In this document: positions 23,043 to 30,334 of the stretch, one piece after another
How positions within the stretch are numbered: position 1 is the first letter of the stretch
Layout: each line of letters opens with the position of its first letter
Origin: Mobiluncus sp963511525
GTDB taxonomy: Bacteria; Actinomycetota; Actinomycetes; Actinomycetales; Actinomycetaceae
DNA length: 30,334 nt
Reading direction: 5' to 3'
Assembly: GCF_963511525.1 (NCBI RefSeq)
Contig: NZ_CAUPIY010000016.1
Coordinates: 1 to 30,334, forward strand
The notes under the pieces: generated by a model
Databases searched by the model: none
What the model was told of the DNA's origin: nothing
What the model saw: only the letters and a program-made list of their open reading frames with translations
Made by a program: the position numbers and the translations under genes

Positions 23043-24860
23043 TTACTTATGCAGCAGGTTCGCGTACCGTTCGTGTTCTTCCTCAACGACAGACTCGTCC
23101 AGCTTCTGGAATACCGGAGCTGGTTTCGCCACCGCTTGCCCCACCTGTACCGGATGACGCTCCCATGTCGGGGCGTTGCGGTAATCTCCGGTGATAATCG
23201 GGTAAGTGCGGTCGCTTCCATCCTCGTTTTTCACGTCCAAGTCGACGACTTCTTCGATTCGCGGCAGGGGCGCCACATTCCCAGTCCCGCCCAGAACCTT
23301 GTCAATAGCGTTGGACGAAGTCGGCAAGAATGGCGACATCATCAGGTTCAAATCCGTCACCACCTGGGCTAGGACGTGCAGGATTGTTCCGAGCCTCTCG
23401 CGCTGCGACTCGTCTTTCAGTTTGAAAGGCTCCGTGGTGGTCACGTAGCGGTTAGCCTCCCCCACCAGGCGCATAATCTCTGCTAGAGCAGCCTTTTGGT
23501 GATGGCTTTCGATGAGGCCACCCACGGTTTCGAATCCGGCACCGACAGCATCCAATAGTGCCTGATCCTCAGCCGTGAAATCGCCGGCCGGAGGAATCTC
23601 GCCAAATTTCTTTGAAATCATGGAGGCCGTGCGGTTGACCAGGTTGCCCCAGGCAGCCACCAACTCGGAGTTCGTGCGCCGCACGAACTCGCTCCAGGTA
23701 AAATCAGAATCCTGGTTTTCCGGCCCCGCCGCAGAGATGAAATACCGCAGCGCATCGACTTGGTAGCGAGACAGCATATCGCGCACATAAATCACAATTC
23801 CGCGTGAGGAGGCAAATTTCTTGCCTTCCATGGTCAAGAATTCTGAGGAAACTACCTCGGTGGGCAAGTTCAGGACACCTAAGTCGCCAGGCTGACCACC
23901 CAAGTCTCCGCGCCCGTTGTAGCCCAGAATTTCGGCGGGCCAAATCTGGGAGTGAAACACGATATTGTCCTTGCCCATGAAGTAATAGGACAGGGCTTCG
24001 GGGTCATTCCACCACTGCCGCCAATCCTCTGGGGACTTGCCAAAACGACGCGCCCACTCAATGGAAGCCGAGAGGTAACCGATTACCGCATCAAACCAAA
24101 CATAGAGACGCTTGGGCTGATCCTCCCACCCGGGAATGGGGATACCCCAGTCAATATCGCGAGTCATAGCCCGCGGTTTAATGTCTTTTAAGAAGTTCTT
24201 GGAGAACTTGATGACGTTGGGGCGCCAATTACCGTTCTTTTCCCGGTCGTCGAGCCACTCATTCAAGGCTTTGGCGAGAGCCGGTAAATCTAAGAAATAG
24301 TGGTCGGTTTCCACAAATTCCGGGGTCTCGCCGTTGATCTTGGAACGCGGGCGAATTAGGTCGGTGGGGTCGAGCTGGTTGCCGCAAGCATCGCACTGGT
24401 CTCCCCGGGCTCCTTCCGCCCCGCAGATGGGGCAAGTCCCCTCAATATAGCGGTCTGGAAGGGTGCGTCCGGTGGAAGGAGAAATCGCGCCCCGGGTGGT
24501 CTGCACCTTCATGTAGCCGTTATCTCGCACCACTTTGAACATGGCGCGAACAGTCTCATAGTGATTGCCCGTGGTGGTGCGGGTAAACAAATCGTAAGAC
24601 AGGCCCAGCTGACACAAATCCTCCACGATTGCCCGGTTGTTTTGGTTCGCCAATTCTCGCGGGGTCAGCCCAGCAGCCTCGGCCGCGACCAGAATTGGCG
24701 TGCCGTGCTCGTCCGTGCCGGACACCATCAGCACATCGTGGCCCCGCATCCGCATATAGCGGGAAAAAACATCCGAGGGAATTCCGAAACCAGCAACGTG
24801 CCCGATGTGACGCGGGCCATTAGCATAGGGCCAAGCGACGGCAGAGAGTATATGAGTCAT
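23043..24860 (-). CDS. metG: Methionyl-tRNA synthetase
   Basis: Charges tRNA-Met. The class I synthetase has HIGH at residues 18-21 (PRHIGHVAGFG), a zinc knuckle near 143-160 (CPICG ... CDACG), and the KMSKS-equivalent loop KFASSRG near 347-353, a variant common in this enzyme type. The anticodon-binding helical domain follows from about 400. At 605 residues it has no C-terminal tRNA-binding EMAP-like domain, as usual for actinobacterial forms. The ATG at 24860 has AGGA seven bases upstream. It follows pmt by 30 bases on the same strand and precedes tatD by 21. Confidence 0.97.
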   Translation of the reverse strand: MTHILSAVAWPYANGPRHIGHVAGFGIPSDVFSRYMRMRGHDVLMVSGTDEHGTPILVAAEAAGLTPRELANQNNRAIVEDLCQLGLSYDLFTRTTTGNHYETVRAMFKVVRDNGYMKVQTTRGAISPSTGRTLPDRYIEGTCPICGAEGARGDQCDACGNQLDPTDLIRPRSKINGETPEFVETDHYFLDLPALAKALNEWLDDREKNGNWRPNVIKFSKNFLKDIKPRAMTRDIDWGIPIPGWEDQPKRLYVWFDAVIGYLSASIEWARRFGKSPEDWRQWWNDPEALSYYFMGKDNIVFHSQIWPAEILGYNGRGDLGGQPGDLGVLNLPTEVVSSEFLTMEGKKFASSRGIVIYVRDMLSRYQVDALRYFISAAGPENQDSDFTWSEFVRRTNSELVAAWGNLVNRTASMISKKFGEIPPAGDFTAEDQALLDAVGAGFETVGGLIESHHQKAALAEIMRLVGEANRYVTTTEPFKLKDESQRERLGTILHVLAQVVTDLNLMMSPFLPTSSNAIDKVLGGTGNVAPLPRIEEVVDLDVKNEDGSDRTYPIITGDYRNAPTWERHPVQVGQAVAKPAPVFQKLDESVVEEEHERYANLLHK

Positions 24861-24890
24861 GACTCTATCCTAACGCCGCCGGTAAGTTCC

Positions 24891-26648
24891 CTAAATCCAG
24901 TATGCCCACTTCGTGTTGGGATTATTCAGCCACATTCGCCACCCGTAGTGGTCTTCGGGCATAGGCATACCGGTCCAGATGGGGAAAAAGAACACTGCCG
25001 CCATGAAAATGAACACTACGATTACCAGGGCAGTGATGAACTCGCCTCGGGAAACTTGGCTCAAGTCAGGCACCAGATTGTATCGACTGGTCCAATTTCG
25101 GTCTTTGGTGATTCGCCAAGCCCCCATCAGCAAACCCAACAGATACACCACCGCCATAATCATGAACGGCGAGATAACCACCGTGTAAAAAGTAAATATG
25201 GTTCGATTGGAATACACCAGCCAGGGCAGCCAAGTAGCCATATATCCGGTGAAGATTAACCCGGCACGCCAGTCGAGGAACCCGAAAGCCGCCACAATAA
25301 CCAGTATGAACGCCACAAATCCGACCCACCATAGAACCGGGTTACCCAACGAGTTGACCGCCTCAATACATCTGCTGGCTCCGCAGTCTCCCGGCACTTC
25401 TTCGTAATAAAACGAGGTGGGACGCAGCTGCAAAAGCCAGCCCCACGGATTAGCCATGTAGGGGTGGGTAGCGTCCAGGTTAGTGTGGAAAACAAAAATC
25501 TGGCGATGATAATCGAGCCAATCCGCCACCAAACCGCGATTGGTGTGACCCCACGCTTGTGAATGGGTAAACCATCCCATCCAGGAAACCACGTAGGTCA
25601 GGAAGGCAATCGGCACCAGGTTTACGAAAGCAGGAAGCCCTCCGGTCAGGACTGACGACCCAATCCAGCGCGGCTCGGTGCGCCACCTGGCAGATAGCTC
25701 TCGAATAAACACAAAAATCCCAAAGACCGCCACCACATAGAGCCCCGACCATTTCACGCTCATGGCCAGGCCAAAGGCGATGCCCGCCGCGAAAAGCCAG
25801 GGCCGCCACCAATAGCTTGGCCCCCAAGAAAGCGCAAAGCGAGAATAGTCAGGGGCTCTGCTGGAGTTGGTTGTCTGGCGCTTGCTGCCGGGCAAGGTTT
25901 CCGCACTCTCGCTGCCCGCACGCCGAAAACGTTGACGCAGCTTTTCGGTGTGTCTGGCCGCATCGATGTCTTGGAGGGCAGCGATTAGCCGGGGGCGATA
26001 GCTGAGTTGATCGCGAATAACGTACAGCACCCCCAGAAGGATAAACATTTCCAGGATAATGTCGAGGATGGCGGTGCGGGACAGGGCGATTTGTACGCCG
26101 TCCAAACCCATCAGAACGGAGGCGAGGGTGGCCATTTTGGCGTTGCCAAACAACTCCCACACGATACGCCCCACCAGGTAGACCGCTACCGCGCCCGCCA
26201 CGCAGACCGCGATACGCCACCCAAAAGGTTGATTGCCGAACAGTTTGATTCCCAGCCCAATCAGCCATTTTCCCACGGTGGGATGCACCACGAAAGAACC
26301 TTCCAGCGGGGTTTTGAAACTCCCGGAGATAAACGTGGGGTCGTAATCTTTAGGCCACTGCACTTCGTAGCCGCGTTTGATTAGGCCGTAGGCATCTTTG
26401 ACATAATACGTTTCGTCAAAAATCAGGGTTTTGATTGCCCCCAGACGCACCACCCGAGTCAAAAACACCAGAAAGGCCACCACCAGAGGTCCCAGCCATC
26501 CCCAGAGGTATTCCCGCTCCCCGCGTTGGGGCCGTGCTCGGAAAGCGCTTCCCACGAAGGCCGGCCTACCCGGATGCAGCAGCAGGGCCAGGCCGGATGC
26601 GGGAGCGTTTCGGTACTCCGTAGGTGCGGGTCGAGGTGGGATATTCAC
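24891..26648 (-). CDS. Protein O-mannosyltransferase (PMT family)
   Basis: Polytopic membrane enzyme that transfers mannose from polyprenyl-phosphate-mannose to Ser/Thr of proteins during Sec export. The GT39 hallmark Asp-Glu pair is in FDETYYVKDAYG near residue 80, in the first extracytoplasmic loop; about ten hydrophobic segments follow. HPTVGKWLIGLGIKLFG, LDGVQIALSRTAILD and SVKWSGLYV are typical PMT stretches. A charged insert near 225-265 (DIDAARHTEKLRQRFRR and a Ser/Thr-rich part) is probably a cytoplasmic loop. Start GTG at 26648; its ribosome site is unclear. It is divergent from rsmI, 28 bases away, as Rv1002c and Rv1003 are in M. tuberculosis. Confidence 0.92.
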   Translation of the reverse strand: MNIPPRPAPTEYRNAPASGLALLLHPGRPAFVGSAFRARPQRGEREYLWGWLGPLVVAFLVFLTRVVRLGAIKTLIFDETYYVKDAYGLIKRGYEVQWPKDYDPTFISGSFKTPLEGSFVVHPTVGKWLIGLGIKLFGNQPFGWRIAVCVAGAVAVYLVGRIVWELFGNAKMATLASVLMGLDGVQIALSRTAILDIILEMFILLGVLYVIRDQLSYRPRLIAALQDIDAARHTEKLRQRFRRAGSESAETLPGSKRQTTNSSRAPDYSRFALSWGPSYWWRPWLFAAGIAFGLAMSVKWSGLYVVAVFGIFVFIRELSARWRTEPRWIGSSVLTGGLPAFVNLVPIAFLTYVVSWMGWFTHSQAWGHTNRGLVADWLDYHRQIFVFHTNLDATHPYMANPWGWLLQLRPTSFYYEEVPGDCGASRCIEAVNSLGNPVLWWVGFVAFILVIVAAFGFLDWRAGLIFTGYMATWLPWLVYSNRTIFTFYTVVISPFMIMAVVYLLGLLMGAWRITKDRNWTSRYNLVPDLSQVSRGEFITALVIVVFIFMAAVFFFPIWTGMPMPEDHYGWRMWLNNPNTKWAYWI

Positions 26649-26676
26649 GCCTCAAGTTTAATGGAAGAATGGAACG

Positions 26677-27549
26677 GTGAGCATGGATTATCCCCCGGTG
26701 TTTGAGGAAGTAAACCTAGTTCTGGCCGGAACCCCAATCGGAAATGTCGGCGACGGCTCACCCCGTTTACGCGAGGCGCTTCGCACCGCCGAGGTCGTGG
26801 CTTGCGAAGATACCCGTCGGACCCGAGATTTAGCCCGCCGCCTGGGAATTGAAATGTCCGCCCGCCTGTTGGCTTATCATGAGCATAATGAAGCCGCGAT
26901 GACCCCGGAATTGTTGAGCCTAGCCCGCGACGGCAAACGGGTTCTGCAGGTTTCAGATGCAGGAATGCCAGGAATTTCAGACCCGGGGTTTCGACTGAGC
27001 CAAGCTGCCGCACAGGCTGGAATACCGTTTACGGTTCTCCCTGGTCCTTCCGCTCCGCTGCTGGCTTTGGTGGGTTCGGGTTTGCCTACAGATTCTTTCA
27101 CTTTCGTGGGGTTCTTGCCGCGGAAGCCCGCTGCTTTGTACCAGACGTTACAATCTCTCTCGGCTCGCAGCGAGTCCCTGATTTTCTTGGAGTCGCCCCG
27201 CCGAACCATCGAGACGCTGGACGCTATGGTTCAGGTTTTCGGCCCCGCTCGAACGGCTGCACTGGCGCGAGAACTGACGAAAACCCATGAAGAATTTATC
27301 AGGGGTACCTTGGAATCTGTACATCTCGAATTGCGCTCACGTCCCGAGGTGTTAGGCGAAATTGTTATCGTCGTCCAAGGAGCACCCGCCGGGGGTCAGG
27401 CTGAATCCCCAACACAGCACCTGGAAAAAATGGAACAGCTGGTACACAATGGGGTGAAGACAAAAGCAGCGGCTAAGCTCATTGCGACCTGGTTCGGCGG
27501 CTCCGCTAATGAACTTTTTTCCTCTTATCTTGAGGGAAAAAGCGACTAA
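26677..27549 (+). CDS. rsmI: 16S rRNA 2'-O-methyltransferase RsmI
   Basis: Methylates the ribose of C1402 in 16S rRNA (E. coli numbering) at the decoding centre. Tetrapyrrole-methylase fold: LAGTPIGNVGDGSPRLREAL (residues 16-35), CEDTRRTRDLARRLGI, SDAGMPGISDPGF near 95, LPGPSAPLLALVGSGLPT, and FVGFLPRK. The 290-residue length is typical. Two starts are possible: GTG at 26677 or ATG at 26683 (GGAA eight bases upstream); I give the longer. Its stop overlaps the AmrS-like gene on the other strand by 4 bp, tail to tail. Confidence 0.95.
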   Translation: MSMDYPPVFEEVNLVLAGTPIGNVGDGSPRLREALRTAEVVACEDTRRTRDLARRLGIEMSARLLAYHEHNEAAMTPELLSLARDGKRVLQVSDAGMPGISDPGFRLSQAAAQAGIPFTVLPGPSAPLLALVGSGLPTDSFTFVGFLPRKPAALYQTLQSLSARSESLIFLESPRRTIETLDAMVQVFGPARTAALARELTKTHEEFIRGTLESVHLELRSRPEVLGEIVIVVQGAPAGGQAESPTQHLEKMEQLVHNGVKTKAAAKLIATWFGGSANELFSSYLEGKSD

Positions 27550-28598
27550 GTCCAGACTCCAGGGATGACAGTTGCGCAGCGGGGACATTGTCCCGACTCC
27601 CCAACCGTGTTTTCGCAAACGTTGAACCAGTCTCGCACGATGAGTGAAGCTCCGCACCCGGGACAAAACGTGCTTCCCCCCTCACGGTCGCGCACGTTGC
27701 CGATATAGACGAAACGAATTCCTTCACCTTGTGCAATTTCTCGCGCTCGCTGCAACGTTTTTGCCGGGGTTCGCGGCACATCACGCATCTTCCAATCAGG
27801 ATGGAAAGCCGAGAAATGCAGTGGAACGTCCGGTCCAACATTTTCGACTATCCACTTCGCAAGGTTCCGAATTTCCGTGTCAGAATCGTTATGACCGGGA
27901 ATCAGCAGCGTGGTCAGTTCTACCCAGCACTCGGTTTCGTTGCATACGTAAGCAATAGTTTCCAATACATCGCGCAAATGAGCGCCGGTCAAATGCCAAT
28001 AGAAATCGTCAGTAAACCCCTTTAGATCGAGGTTGGCTGCGTCCATTTCCGCATACATCTCGCGCCGCGGTTCGGCACAGATATACCCGGCACTCACCGC
28101 TACTGTCCGCAGTTTCTCAGTGTGGCAGGCTCTCGCGGTGTCTATGGCATATTCGGCAAAAATCGTGGGATCGTTATAGGTGAAAGCAACCGATTGTGCC
28201 CCGTAGTGCACCGCCAAATCCGCGATTTCCCCAGGGCTGACAGCCGTGGTTAAACGGTCGTTTTCCCGGGCTTTGGAGATGTCCCAGTTTTGGCAAAACT
28301 GGCAGTTCAGGTTACATCCTGCCGTTCCGAAAGACAGCACCTGAGAACCTGGCAGGAAATGGTACAGCGGCTTTTTTTCGATGGGATCGAGCCCCAAACC
28401 GGAACAGCGCCCGTAGGTATCCAGCACCATTTTTTGACCTTGAGCCATCCGGGTATAACAAAATCCTCTTTGTCCATCGCGCAGCGTACAGGCACGGGGG
28501 CATAAGTCGCAGCGAATTCGGCCGTCCTCACGCAAAGTCCACCACTTTGCGACTCGGTCTCGACTTTTCATGTCAGTAGTTTCAAACCCATCACCCAT
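27546..28598 (-). CDS. AmmeMemoRadiSam-type radical SAM protein (AmrS-like)
   Basis: A 350-residue radical S-adenosylmethionine enzyme, often annotated as a pyruvate-formate-lyase-activating-enzyme homologue. The iron-sulphur motif is CNLNCQFC (near residues 97-104). The N-terminal CDLCPRACTLRDGQRGFC is a second cysteine cluster typical of AmrS, and TYNDPTIFAEYAIDTAR, LDLKGFTDDFYWHLTGAHL and IPGHNDSDTEIRNLAKWI are family stretches. A C-terminal zinc-ribbon-like pair (CPGCG near 310, CPRC near 340) completes it. The ATG at 28598 has AAGG seven bases upstream. No MEMO1 or AMMECR1 partner gene is present in this window. The substrate is unknown. Start codons of this gene and the divergent phosphodiesterase are only 22 bases apart. 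Confidence 0.88.
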   Translation of the reverse strand: MGDGFETTDMKSRDRVAKWWTLREDGRIRCDLCPRACTLRDGQRGFCYTRMAQGQKMVLDTYGRCSGLGLDPIEKKPLYHFLPGSQVLSFGTAGCNLNCQFCQNWDISKARENDRLTTAVSPGEIADLAVHYGAQSVAFTYNDPTIFAEYAIDTARACHTEKLRTVAVSAGYICAEPRREMYAEMDAANLDLKGFTDDFYWHLTGAHLRDVLETIAYVCNETECWVELTTLLIPGHNDSDTEIRNLAKWIVENVGPDVPLHFSAFHPDWKMRDVPRTPAKTLQRAREIAQGEGIRFVYIGNVRDREGGSTFCPGCGASLIVRDWFNVCENTVGESGQCPRCATVIPGVWT

Positions 28599-28608
28599 AA
28601 ATCAACCT

Positions 28609-28614
28609 TAGACT
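28609..28614 (+). promoter_or_regulatory. -10 box of the glpQ-like gene, probably leaderless
   Basis: TAGACT (TANNNT pattern) is followed by six bases and the ATG at 28621, so transcription would start on the start codon. There is no Shine-Dalgarno. The box lies within the 22-base gap to the divergent gene, so its -35 region falls inside that gene's leader and coding start. The -35 itself is poor. Confidence 0.45.
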
Positions 28615-28620
28615 GAAACC

Positions 28621-29358
28621 ATGAAAATTTTTGCGCACCGAGGTCTGAACCGGAAAGCACCGGAAAACACGATGACCGCCTTCCGGCTGGCTCACGAAGC
28701 CGGTGTGGAATGGATGGAAACTGACGTCGATATTCTGGGAGACGGCACCGCTGTTATCCTGCATGATTCCACGTTGGACCGTACCACAGACCACAGCGGT
28801 TCAATGTATAACCTGAAGTTCTCGGATCTCTCTGAGATTTCTGCGGGAGCAAAATTCGGTGACGGCACCAGTTACCGCCACGAAAGAATTCCCCTGCTCA
28901 CCGACCTTTTGGCATTCCTCAGAGAAAGCCATATGAAGTGCAATCTGGAAGTGAAATCTAACGAAGCTGGCGGCGCTATGTCTCGTCTGTTGATTGACAC
29001 TGTTTTACGCGAAATCCGAGACGTACGGCCTGAAGATTTGTTCATCAGCTCGTTCAATCACGTATTTCTGTACCAGATTCACCAGCAACGTCCCGATCTA
29101 CAGCTGGCCTGCCTATTTACTAAAGAATGTCTGTGGTATGACGCGATTAGCCGCTGCGAACAGGTCGGCGCCACCGCGATTCATCCCGAGGACAGCGGAC
29201 TCACCGCCGAAATAACTCGGCGTCTCAAGGACGCGGGGCTACAGATAAACGTGTGGACCGTCAACGATCCTTCCCGCGCTCGAGAACTCGCCAGTTGGGG
29301 AGTCGATGGGATTTTTACTGATATAGCTGATGATATGCGCGCGGCTTTGGACCACTGA
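28621..29358 (+). CDS. Glycerophosphodiester phosphodiesterase (UgpQ-like)
   Basis: A 245-residue cytoplasmic enzyme (no signal peptide) that hydrolyses glycerophosphodiesters from phospholipid turnover to glycerol 3-phosphate and an alcohol. GDPD-family TIM-barrel residues: FAHRG at the very start (catalytic His), APENT, EWMETDVDILGDG (metal-binding Glu and Asp), VILHDSTLDRTTDHSG (second His), NLEVKSNE (Glu), and the C-terminal INVWTVNDPSRARELASWGVDGIFTD. The length suits the short cytoplasmic subgroup. The start is fixed by AHRG lying four residues in. Its end meets sir2 tail to tail, 22 bases apart. Confidence 0.93.
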   Translation: MKIFAHRGLNRKAPENTMTAFRLAHEAGVEWMETDVDILGDGTAVILHDSTLDRTTDHSGSMYNLKFSDLSEISAGAKFGDGTSYRHERIPLLTDLLAFLRESHMKCNLEVKSNEAGGAMSRLLIDTVLREIRDVRPEDLFISSFNHVFLYQIHQQRPDLQLACLFTKECLWYDAISRCEQVGATAIHPEDSGLTAEITRRLKDAGLQINVWTVNDPSRARELASWGVDGIFTDIADDMRAALDH

Positions 29359-29380
29359 GCGGCGCTGAGTTATCCTTCCG

Positions 29381-30235
29381 TCAGGCTCCCAGTAAATCCG
29401 CCAAGGCCGTCAAGCATTGGGAAGCTCCGCCTTCGATACGCAGGTCCGCCGCCCGGTCGTACATGGTGCGCCCCCGATTGATGATGGCTAATGGAGCTCC
29501 TTTTGCTAAGCCGGCCTGCATCACATAAGTCGCTGTCCCCACCACCAGCGAAGAACCGACTACCACCACTACGTCTGCCTTTGCCGCGGCTGCATATGCC
29601 CGAGACATCACCTCTGTGGGCAGCAATTGTCCAAAAAACACGACAGCGGGTTTCAGCAATCCGCCGCAACGCTCACAAGGCACGGTTTTGAACGTGCAGG
29701 CCTCAGCGGCTTTCCGGTCCGCCACCGCCAGGATAGCGACGTGCGCAGGATTCAGGTCAAGTGGATAATCCGGGTTTGCCTCAGTGAGCCGTTCGTGCAG
29801 CGCTTGCCTGTCGGTCACTTCCCCACAATCCACGCACTCCACTCGCACGAAAGAACCGTGCATCTCATAGACTTCCTTACACCCGGCTTTCAGATCCAGG
29901 CCGTCAACGTTTTGGGTAGCGATGCCGGTCAACAGCCCGGCACGTTCCAGTCTCGCTTGCGCTAGATGTGCTGGAGCAGGGTCAAGGGACAACATGGTTT
30001 GCCAAGTCTGGTGGTTGCGAGCCCAGACCCAGCGCTGCCACACCGGGTCACTCACAAACTGGTCGTATTCCACCGAGGGAATCTCGGTGTTACCTTTACC
30101 ACGATAATCGGGAATGCCGGTGTCGGTAGACATGCCAGCCCCCGTGACCAGCACCGTCTTTTTCCCTCTCATCCATCCCGCCAAAGTTTCCAGCTGTTGG
30201 CGTGTCATTTCATCAAGATTGTCGAGGTTGCTCAC
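29381..30235 (-). CDS. NAD-dependent protein deacylase, Sir2 family
   Basis: A 284-residue sirtuin that removes acyl groups from lysines using NAD. Rossmann-fold motif GAGMSTDTGIPDYRG near residues 32-46, TQNVDGLD near 107, catalytic His in EMHGSFVRVEC near 125, and zinc ligands CVDC (about 130-133) and CERC (about 184-187); the gap between the pairs is wide, about 50 residues, from an insert (PDYPLDLNPAHVAILAVADRK). VVFFGQLLP and VGSSLVVGTATYVM complete the NAD site. Start GTG at 30235 with a GGA-containing purine stretch upstream. The 99 bases beyond it show no gene. Acyl preference cannot be read here. Confidence 0.94.
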   Translation of the reverse strand: MSNLDNLDEMTRQQLETLAGWMRGKKTVLVTGAGMSTDTGIPDYRGKGNTEIPSVEYDQFVSDPVWQRWVWARNHQTWQTMLSLDPAPAHLAQARLERAGLLTGIATQNVDGLDLKAGCKEVYEMHGSFVRVECVDCGEVTDRQALHERLTEANPDYPLDLNPAHVAILAVADRKAAEACTFKTVPCERCGGLLKPAVVFFGQLLPTEVMSRAYAAAAKADVVVVVGSSLVVGTATYVMQAGLAKGAPLAIINRGRTMYDRAADLRIEGGASQCLTALADLLGA

Positions 30236-30334
30236 GTTTCCATCCTACGCCGAGCAACTCGGTACGAAGCCGTGTTTACGGGGTTCTCTAGTTGGGTGGG
30301 TGTTTAAACGGGTTTCGCCCCCCAGGGGTGGGGG

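Noticed and set aside
24561..25259. 232-residue plus-strand frame across metG and pmt
   Set aside because: Antisense to two well-supported genes; composition typical of a shadow frame.
1..30334. CRISPR arrays, insertion sequences, prophage or toxin-antitoxin genes
   Set aside because: No regularly spaced repeats, transposase or integrase motifs, or toxin-antitoxin pairs were seen on either strand.

Overview
The window looks like chromosomal core from a moderately GC-rich Actinobacterium, most likely of the Actinomycetaceae (Mobiluncus/Varibaculum-like; the genus is an inference). Reasons: an RpfB-type resuscitation factor, a protein O-mannosyltransferase divergent from rsmI, GTG and TTG start codons, candidate leaderless genes, and a gene neighbourhood matching the M. 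tuberculosis block Rv1002c-Rv1023 (pmt, rsmI, metS, tatD, rpfB, ksgA, ispE, pth, rplY, prs, glmU, mfd, eno), with rearrangements.

Layout. 1-156: tRNA-Asp (cut by the window edge) and tRNA-Glu on the minus strand, with a good promoter at 191-219. 257-2868: a plus-strand pair, an MscS-family channel and an endonuclease/exonuclease/phosphatase-fold protein, overlapping by 4 bp. 2924-4258: enolase (minus, TTG start) with a strong terminator. 4428-9963: minus-strand run rplY (L25/CTC), pth, mfd and a SurA-N-like lipoprotein. 9964-10360: a gene-free stretch holding a long L25 leader with an internal intrinsic terminator, and the promoter of the next gene. 10361-11109: a nitroreductase with a one-base frameshift near its C-terminus. 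11132-13764: prs, glmU and tRNA-Gln (minus). 14037-14558: a MarR regulator (plus), tail to tail with a minus-strand ABC importer operon (binding lipoprotein, two permeases, ATPase; 14555-18740). 18843-26648: minus-strand run pmt, metG, tatD, rpfB, ksgA, ispE. 26677-27549: rsmI (plus). 27546-28598: an AmrS-like radical SAM enzyme (minus). 28621-29358: a glycerophosphodiester phosphodiesterase (plus). 29381-30235: a Sir2 deacylase (minus).

Most genes are housekeeping: translation (L25, Pth, MetG, KsgA, RsmI, tRNAs), repair (Mfd), glycolysis (Eno), nucleotide and wall precursors (Prs, GlmU), isoprenoids (IspE) and the envelope (PMT, RpfB, lipoprotein). The accessory parts, relative to the mycobacterial order, are the nitroreductase and the ABC/MarR/tRNA-Gln segment. 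I found no CRISPR array, insertion sequence, prophage or recognisable defence system. The most interesting signals are non-coding: the structured leader upstream of L25, a hairpin between binding-protein and permease genes, nested inverted repeats upstream of the ABC operon, and two genes whose -10 boxes place transcription start on the start codon.
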